In this document: one piece after another, positions 1 through 4,415 of the stretch
Numbering within the stretch: position 1 is the stretch's first letter
How the letters are laid out: each line of letters opens with the position of its first letter
Origin: Candidatus Heimdallarchaeota archaeon
GTDB taxonomy: Archaea; Asgardarchaeota; Heimdallarchaeia; Heimdallarchaeales; Heimdallarchaeaceae
NCBI GenBank assembly: GCA_023139025.1
Contig: JAGLOH010000055.1
Location: forward strand, 1-9,817
Reading direction: 5' to 3'
DNA: 9,817 nt
Made by a program: the position numbers and the translations under genes
Notes under the pieces: model-generated
What the model was told of the DNA's origin: nothing
The model's input: the letters and a program-made list of their open reading frames with translations, nothing else
Databases searched by the model: none

Positions 1-542
1 ATATCAAACATGATTTCTGAGCCTAATCCAATAATGAATCCCATGATAGCAAAATAAATTGTAATAGGTTCAAGAAATGAATCAGAAATTAGTGAACCAA
101 ACAAGATTGTGGCTGAATAACTACCTGCAATTAGAAGATTCTTAAATAGAAAAATTCTTTTCAAACCAAGACTATACAAATAGAATATTGGGATACTTAT
201 AAGAGTAAAAATCATCGCTGTAAGATTCAAGAAGATTGATAAAATAACTACAATAACGAAGAATAATATCGCAGTATATAGAGCTGTTTTTCTAGATATT
301 AAACCTAATACTATTGGACGGTCTTTCCTCTGATTTTCTTCATCAATTTCAAAATCGAAATAATCATTGAGTGCAAAAGAACCTGCTGCAGAAAAGAAGA
401 TGATTAAAAATGCAATTAGAAATTCCCACTGAAAACCAGTTAAATCTTCAGCTAAAATGCCAGAAACAAATAGTCCAATGGTTGCAAATAAACATATTTC
501 CACACGAATCAGCTTAAAAAATCCTTTTAGAATGCTGATCAT
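1..542 (-). CDS. UbiA-family prenyltransferase, N-terminal part (possibly digeranylgeranylglyceryl phosphate synthase)
   Basis: An integral membrane prenyltransferase, cut by the left edge after 180 codons; the family is usually about 270-300 residues. The translation begins MISILKGFFKLIRVE and shows a run of hydrophobic helices. The first Asp-rich motif NDYFDFEID is at residues 59-67, followed by RKDRPI (72-77), the usual Mg-prenyl-diphosphate site of UbiA enzymes. The second motif would start at GSEIMFD (174-180), where the window ends. In many relatives this reads GREI..D, so Ser replaces the usual Arg. In archaea the commonest member joins a second geranylgeranyl chain to geranylgeranylglyceryl phosphate in ether-lipid synthesis. 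That is a reasonable guess, but other UbiA enzymes cannot be excluded from half a protein. The ATG has no Shine-Dalgarno motif and lies about 23 bases below a TATA-like box, suggesting leaderless translation. It is transcribed divergently from the propeller gene. Confidence 0.8.
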   Translation of the reverse strand, partial: MISILKGFFKLIRVEICLFATIGLFVSGILAEDLTGFQWEFLIAFLIIFFSAAGSFALNDYFDFEIDEENQRKDRPIVLGLISRKTALYTAILFFVIVVILSIFLNLTAMIFTLISIPIFYLYSLGLKRIFLFKNLLIAGSYSATILFGSLISDSFLEPITIYFAIMGFIIGLGSEIMFD

Positions 543-564
543 ATTATAAAAAACCTAAAGAGAA

Positions 565-574
565 TTTTAAATTT
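565..574 (-). promoter_or_regulatory. TATA-like box for the UbiA-family gene
   Basis: On the minus strand this reads AAATTTAAAA, centred about 27 bases upstream of the ATG at 542. That is the spacing expected if transcription starts at or next to the start codon. No Shine-Dalgarno sequence lies between, which agrees with a leaderless message. The region is AT-rich, so the assignment is tentative. Confidence 0.35.
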
Positions 575-649
575 AACTCTCAAAAAAACAATTCTAGAAA
601 AAATACAAACTCATTGCTGATATGAATAATTGCAGGGAAAGATAAGAAA

Positions 650-667
650 GAATATTTACAAATATTC
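650..667. promoter_or_regulatory. Perfect dyad, candidate operator
   Basis: GAATATTT (650-657) and AAATATTC (660-667) are perfect 8-base inverted arms around a 2-base spacer. This is the size and symmetry bound by dimeric helix-turn-helix regulators. A further half-site, GAATATTTT, lies at 678-686. The dyad sits between the two divergent genes, about 35-50 bases upstream of the TATA-like box of the plus-strand gene. No regulator gene is visible in the window, and AT-rich sequence makes AT palindromes commoner than usual. Confidence 0.35.
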
Positions 668-699
668 AGGTTTTAGAGAATATTTTAATACTGTTATAG

Positions 700-710
700 T
701 ATATTTTATT
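700..710 (+). promoter_or_regulatory. TATA-like box for the propeller-protein gene
   Basis: TATATTTTATT lies about 25-36 bases upstream of the ATG at 736. Transcription would then start within a few bases of the start codon. There is no Shine-Dalgarno motif before that ATG, so a leaderless transcript is likely. Confidence 0.4.
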
Positions 711-768
711 AATGTTAAAGACTATTCTTTAGTTAATGTTAAAAGATATAGTTATCAATGTTAAACAG
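711..768 (+). repeat. AATGTTAAA present three times across a start codon
   Basis: The nine bases AATGTTAAA occur at 711-719, 735-743 and 757-765, each followed shortly by AG. The start-to-start spacings are 24 and 22 bases, close to two helical turns. The middle copy contains the ATG start codon at 736 and the third lies inside the coding region. The array starts immediately downstream of the TATA-like box, where bound repressor would block initiation. Chance similarity in AT-rich DNA cannot be ruled out. Confidence 0.4.
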
Positions 769-2472
769 AATAGAAACTTCATTCTAATACTATGTCTTAT
801 ATTTACTTGTAGTTTTACTTTAACTTTATCTAAAGGCAGTGTAGATTTAGAATTATACGAGAAATGGAGGTATGAGAAAAGATCTTACATACTAGGTATT
901 TTGGATTTAAATGCTGATGGACTGGATGAAATCCTAATTAATTCCCCAGATGAAAACTCTCTGGTGTGTTTGAATTATGCTGGTGAAGAAATTTGGAGAT
1001 ATCCAATCTTAGAAAATCCTTCTCTTGTTCATGGAAATCTTAGCATGGATATTTGTAGTGAGATAGTTGTAACATCTACAATAAGAAAGCCTATACAGTC
1101 TACATTAATTAGTTGTCTAAATTATAAAGGAGATTTACTATGGGAGAAGACAATTGATTTTGATATTCTAGAACCTTTAGATATTCTAGATTTCGATAAT
1201 GATAATCAAAAGGAAATTGTTCTTATCGGAGAAGAAAGTGTTTATACTTTTGATGAAGTAGGTTCAATTAAATACCTAGCAGAGCTAGGAAATGAAATCA
1301 TACAGGATTTATATTATCATTACGCAAGAGAATTACCTTTGATTATAGATTACTTGAATGATGAAGTATATGATCTTCTTTTCAAAATTGATGATTCCTT
1401 TTTATGTTATAACCTGACTGGTTATTTGTTTTGGAATTACACCATTGTTGAACCAGGTTCGGAAGATAGATGGGTTAAACTTGGACCTGTAGCATCAGAT
1501 TTTACAGGAGATGGAGAAATAGAAATTTTTTGCTTGTATCTTGTTGAGGAGAGTAAACTAGAAGCAATCAAAGTTCTGCAATTAAACACTTCCGGAAGTG
1601 AAATTCTAAAAAAAGAAATTATATTCACATTCTTTTGGGACAAAATTACTTCTTTAAGAGATGTTAATTCTGATGGAATTCTAGATTTTGTAATAGTCTC
1701 TCATCAAGATGGACTTCACTGCGTATCTGTTAATAGCAGTCTAGTTTGGTCAGATAAAGAAATTATAGATTGGTGTTGTCCAAATATAGACTTATTGATT
1801 TTTGATTTATTTGGAGATAACCGAACTGAAATTATCGCTAACATGTACAATGATCCTGAAGGAATCACAATACTAGATTCTGAGGGAAACTTGCTTGAAG
1901 AGGGGCTTTATCCAGACAATAAATGGAGAATAAAAGCTTTTATGGATTTTGACCTTGATGGTTTCAATGATTTTCTTTTGGAAGAAAATGGGAGAGTTTG
2001 TTGCTATGGAATCATAACAGATAAATCCAAGTTAACAGAAAGAGGTTATGAATTCAATTCATTAATTCAAAATTACAGATACATAGATCAAGACTTTGAT
2101 TATCTAAGTGATATGCACGAAACTATCTATAATTGTTCAATTTCAGATTCAGATACTGATAATGACAAATTCCTGGATGGATGGGAGTTAAATGTTGGAC
2201 TAAATCCCTTACTTGAAGATAGTAACTTAGATTCAGATAATGATGGTCTTTCTAATTTTGAAGAAATCTCTGAATACCACACATCTATTTTCCTATCGGA
2301 TTCAGATGGTGATGGGATTTCTGATATAAACGATAAAAACGAAATAAAAACATTAGGAGAAGCAAGCTTTAACATTTTTTCAGTTGTTGTTTTAAGCTCA
2401 GTTATTGTTATTTTAGTTATCACTAGAGTTAAAAAGAAAAATTTTGAGGTGAAGAAAATTGATAAGCAATAG
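736..2472 (+). CDS. Membrane-anchored exterior protein: FG-GAP-like beta-propeller plus calcium-binding DxDxDG (TSP3-type) repeats
   Basis: A 578-residue type I membrane protein facing the cell exterior. A hydrophobic N-terminal segment (about 14-32) looks like a signal peptide. Residues about 45-430 hold six spaced motifs of the FG-GAP/VCBS kind: DLNADGLDEI (57), DFDNDNQKEI (152), DFTGDGEIEI (255), DVNSDGILDF (309), DLFGDNRTEI (357) and DFDLDGFNDF (404). They fit a six- or seven-bladed propeller with a Ca-binding loop in each blade. Residues 451-534 hold thrombospondin-type-3-like loops, for example DSDTDNDKFLDGWE, DSDNDGLSNFEE and DSDGDGISD. A transmembrane helix (about 545-563) and a Lys-rich cytoplasmic tail close the protein. 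Such proteins usually bind ligands, other cells or matrix; the actual partner is unknown. The gene overlaps the next one by 14 bases, so the two are probably translated together. The start is the first ATG after an in-frame TAG at 730-732. Confidence 0.85.
   Translation: MLKDIVINVKQNRNFILILCLIFTCSFTLTLSKGSVDLELYEKWRYEKRSYILGILDLNADGLDEILINSPDENSLVCLNYAGEEIWRYPILENPSLVHGNLSMDICSEIVVTSTIRKPIQSTLISCLNYKGDLLWEKTIDFDILEPLDILDFDNDNQKEIVLIGEESVYTFDEVGSIKYLAELGNEIIQDLYYHYARELPLIIDYLNDEVYDLLFKIDDSFLCYNLTGYLFWNYTIVEPGSEDRWVKLGPVASDFTGDGEIEIFCLYLVEESKLEAIKVLQLNTSGSEILKKEIIFTFFWDKITSLRDVNSDGILDFVIVSHQDGLHCVSVNSSLVWSDKEIIDWCCPNIDLLIFDLFGDNRTEIIANMYNDPEGITILDSEGNLLEEGLYPDNKWRIKAFMDFDLDGFNDFLLEENGRVCCYGIITDKSKLTERGYEFNSLIQNYRYIDQDFDYLSDMHETIYNCSISDSDTDNDKFLDGWELNVGLNPLLEDSNLDSDNDGLSNFEEISEYHTSIFLSDSDGDGISDINDKNEIKTLGEASFNIFSVVVLSSVIVILVITRVKKKNFEVKKIDKQ
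2446..2452 (+). promoter_or_regulatory. Shine-Dalgarno motif that selects a TTG start
   Basis: GAGGTGA matches the archaeal anti-Shine-Dalgarno complement closely and ends six bases before TTG at 2459. It lies inside the 3' end of the upstream gene. The next in-frame Met codons lie beyond the signal peptide, so this site fixes TTG as the start and indicates coupled translation. Confidence 0.75.
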
Positions 2473-3346
2473 AATCTTTAGGAATATTTTAGTAGCCTTT
2501 CTTACAACACTGTTACTCTTAACATTGGTATTGGAAAATAATATTGTCAAAGCTAATCCACTGCCAGTAGACTGCACACTGGAAATTGGAGGTTTATTAC
2601 CTTCAAACATTTCTATTAATTTACAAATGCAAGAAGCGGATGTTAGTATGATTATTGATGCTTCAGAATATCCTAATTTATTTAAGGTTGAATTTTATGG
2701 AGCATATAAATTTTACAATCCTAATGAAACAACAGAATTGCTAGTTGGAGCCCCTTTTATGGTTGATCATTTCTTCCCATATTTTAACTTCTATGAACAT
2801 ATAGAACCGAATATTGAGATTGTAGTAAACGAAGTAGAAGTTAACAATACTATCTATCACTTCAGTGACCTTTCTGGATGGGAAGAATACATAAATGAAT
2901 ATCAATTTTACAGAATATTCGCTCTAGCAAATGTTACGTTTGAAAGTAATTTAGTTACGAATCTTGAATATAGATGGAATTCAACAATTGTAAGATACGA
3001 CTCTATGAGTGCTTTATCATTTTACTATGATGTTGCTACTGGGAGAGCATGGTCAGGAAACATAACTGAAACAGTTACTATGAGTGTCTTTGGAATACAA
3101 CCTGATCTATATACAGACTATCAATATGGATTATTATCTAAAAGCTGTATCATAGAGAAGATACCTGGTGGAAAAAACTATTCTTGGTTATGGGAAAACG
3201 AAAGGATTTCTGACTTTTATGTTGGAATAGAATATGATTTTCGATTAGTTAAGACAAATACAGCTTTCTACAGTATAATTAATGGAATTCTAATTCTAGG
3301 TGTAGTTATATTATCAAAAAGAAAGAAAAAAGAAAGAAATAAGTAA
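2459..3346 (+). CDS. Secreted, membrane-anchored, sequon-rich protein of unknown function
   Basis: I do not recognise the family. The 295-residue product begins at TTG and has a signal peptide (hydrophobic about 10-29, likely cleavage near VKA/NP at 32-33). A C-terminal transmembrane helix (about 269-286) is followed by a very basic tail, KRKKKERNK. The roughly 235-residue exterior part is rich in Tyr, Phe and alternating hydrophobic residues, as in beta-sandwich folds. It carries seven N-glycosylation sequons: N50, N89, N129, N158, N174, N201 and N240. There are two cysteines in the exterior part, C38 and C230, which could pair. It overlaps the upstream propeller gene by 14 bases, so the two proteins are likely made together and may form one surface complex. 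The stop codon directly abuts that of the convergent dehydrogenase gene. Confidence 0.8.
   Translation: MISNRIFRNILVAFLTTLLLLTLVLENNIVKANPLPVDCTLEIGGLLPSNISINLQMQEADVSMIIDASEYPNLFKVEFYGAYKFYNPNETTELLVGAPFMVDHFFPYFNFYEHIEPNIEIVVNEVEVNNTIYHFSDLSGWEEYINEYQFYRIFALANVTFESNLVTNLEYRWNSTIVRYDSMSALSFYYDVATGRAWSGNITETVTMSVFGIQPDLYTDYQYGLLSKSCIIEKIPGGKNYSWLWENERISDFYVGIEYDFRLVKTNTAFYSIINGILILGVVILSKRKKKERNK
3316..3339 (-). terminator. Oligo-T terminator for the threonine dehydrogenase gene, inside the convergent gene
   Basis: Read on the minus strand this is a pyrimidine tract of T runs (up to six) separated by single C's, starting about 8 bases beyond the dehydrogenase stop codon. Archaeal RNA polymerase terminates at such T tracts without needing a hairpin. 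On the plus strand the same bases encode the Lys/Arg-rich cytoplasmic tail of the neighbouring membrane protein. Confidence 0.5.
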
Positions 3347-4303
3347 TCACTTATAAGGAATTCCTAGTTTTTCACTTACTCCATCAAGCATCTCTACAAC
3401 CATTTTATCGAATGGAAATTCTGGACCCCAGCCCCACTCTTCACGAGCAGCACTATCATCTAAGCTTTGTGGCCATGAACGTGCAATAGCATCTCGGAAA
3501 TCAGGTTTGTAAGTGATCTCAAAGTTAGGAATGTATTCCTTTATTGCGTTAGCTAGCTCTTCAGGTGTAAAACTCATTCCAGTAACATTGAAAGAACGAT
3601 GTTTGAGTGTATCATCAGGTGCTTCTATTAGGTCAAAAGTACATTTGAGACAATCACTCATCATCATCATTGGTAAGCGAACATCTGCACCAAGGAAACA
3701 TTCGTACTTCTTGTTCTTGAGCGCTTCATAAAACATAAAAATTGAATAATCAGTAGTTCCGCCGCCAGGTTCTTCAGGTGAAAGAACACCTGGATAACGC
3801 AAACTTCTGAAATTCAGACCATATTTCTTGTTATAGTATTCACCCATTAGTTCAACATATACCTTTGAAATTCCATAGATTGTTGTTGGTTGCATTATAG
3901 TATCATTTGGAGTATTCACTAGCGGAGTTGTAGGTCCGAATGCAGCTATTGATGAGGGTGCAAACAGCTGTTCTAGATTTAATTCACGTGTTGCTTCAAG
4001 CACATTGTAAAATCCTTCAAAATTTATTGCATGTGCTAGTTGTGGATTCTTCTCTCCTGTAGCTGATAAAACTGAAGCATTATGCAAAATAATATCAATA
4101 TCATACTCAACCAATAGATTTCGTAGTCCATAGTGATCTCTCACATCTAGCCTATGATAAATTACATCTAATTCTTTGAATGTAGGATTGATTTTCTTTC
4201 TTCCTGTAGCAATAACGTTTTCCTTTCCATACCGTTCTAGCATAGCTGGAATAAGATCCATCCCTATTTGCCCATATGAACCTGTTACAAAATATTTTTT
4301 CAT
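3347..4303 (-). CDS. tdh: L-threonine 3-dehydrogenase, short-chain dehydrogenase/epimerase type
   Basis: Cytosolic NAD-dependent enzyme that oxidises L-threonine at C3 to 2-amino-3-oxobutyrate, which is then split to glycine and acetyl-CoA by the Kbl ligase (not in this window). The 318-residue product has the Rossmann signature G8-SY-G11-QI-G14. The catalytic Ser lies in PSSIAAFG (116-123) and the Tyr/Lys pair in Y143-GIS-K147. Features typical of the SDR-type TDH subgroup, rather than sugar epimerases, are RYPGVLS (169-175), PGGGTTDY (179-186), LPMMMMSDC (210-218) and the C-terminal SWPQSLDDSAAR stretch (277-287). Length is normal and the gene looks intact. This type differs from the zinc-dependent medium-chain TDH of Pyrococcus or E. 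coli. The ATG is preceded by AAGGTGA six bases upstream. It converges with the preceding pair with zero spacing. Confidence 0.9.
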   Translation of the reverse strand: MKKYFVTGSYGQIGMDLIPAMLERYGKENVIATGRKKINPTFKELDVIYHRLDVRDHYGLRNLLVEYDIDIILHNASVLSATGEKNPQLAHAINFEGFYNVLEATRELNLEQLFAPSSIAAFGPTTPLVNTPNDTIMQPTTIYGISKVYVELMGEYYNKKYGLNFRSLRYPGVLSPEEPGGGTTDYSIFMFYEALKNKKYECFLGADVRLPMMMMSDCLKCTFDLIEAPDDTLKHRSFNVTGMSFTPEELANAIKEYIPNFEITYKPDFRDAIARSWPQSLDDSAAREEWGWGPEFPFDKMVVEMLDGVSEKLGIPYK

Positions 4304-4309
4304 TTTAGT

Positions 4310-4316
4310 TCACCTT
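4310..4316 (-). promoter_or_regulatory. Shine-Dalgarno motif of the threonine dehydrogenase gene
   Basis: On the minus strand this reads AAGGTGA, six bases before the ATG at 4303. It supports that start and shows that this message has a 5' leader, unlike the apparently leaderless UbiA and propeller genes. Confidence 0.7.
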
Positions 4317-4341
4317 ATAATATAAAACCAAACGAAAAACG

Positions 4342-4353
4342 AATATTAAAAAT
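4342..4353 (-). promoter_or_regulatory. TATA-like box for the threonine dehydrogenase gene
   Basis: On the minus strand this reads ATTTTTAATATT. A start about 26 bases downstream falls near 4320, giving a leader of roughly 17 bases that contains the Shine-Dalgarno motif. A second AT run nearer the gene (TTTTATATT, about 4320-4328) is too close to leave room for that leader. Tentative. Confidence 0.35.
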
Positions 4354-4379
4354 CTATTGCAATGGTATTAGAATCTAAA

Positions 4380-4408
4380 TAAAAAGAAATTAAAAAAAGA
4401 AAAAAAGA
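4380..4408 (-). terminator. Oligo-T terminator of the repeat-protein gene
   Basis: Just past the TAA at 4416-4418, the minus strand runs into several T tracts of five to seven bases broken by single C's and one AA. This is a typical archaeal terminator. It separates the repeat-protein gene from the threonine dehydrogenase gene on the same strand, so the two are probably separate units. Confidence 0.6.
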
Positions 4409-4415
4409 GAAGAGA

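Noticed and set aside
712..732. ATG opening a six-codon frame (MLKTIL) just upstream of and in frame with the propeller gene
   Set aside because: It ends at TAG (730-732) before the real ATG and lies at the promoter edge, probably upstream of the transcript start; better explained as part of the repeated AATGTTAAA motif.
1437..2610. Antisense open frames of 65-98 codons within the propeller and glycoprotein genes
   Set aside because: They mirror strongly coding plus-strand sequence, have low-complexity Ser-rich translations and no ribosome sites.
3658..3674. Run of CAT triplets resembling a microsatellite
   Set aside because: It encodes the Met run of LPMMMMSDC, a recognised part of the TDH active-site region, so it is ordinary coding sequence.
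3513..3731. Plus-strand open frame of 72 codons inside the threonine dehydrogenase gene
   Set aside because: It is antisense to well-conserved TDH motifs and its translation shows no recognisable features.
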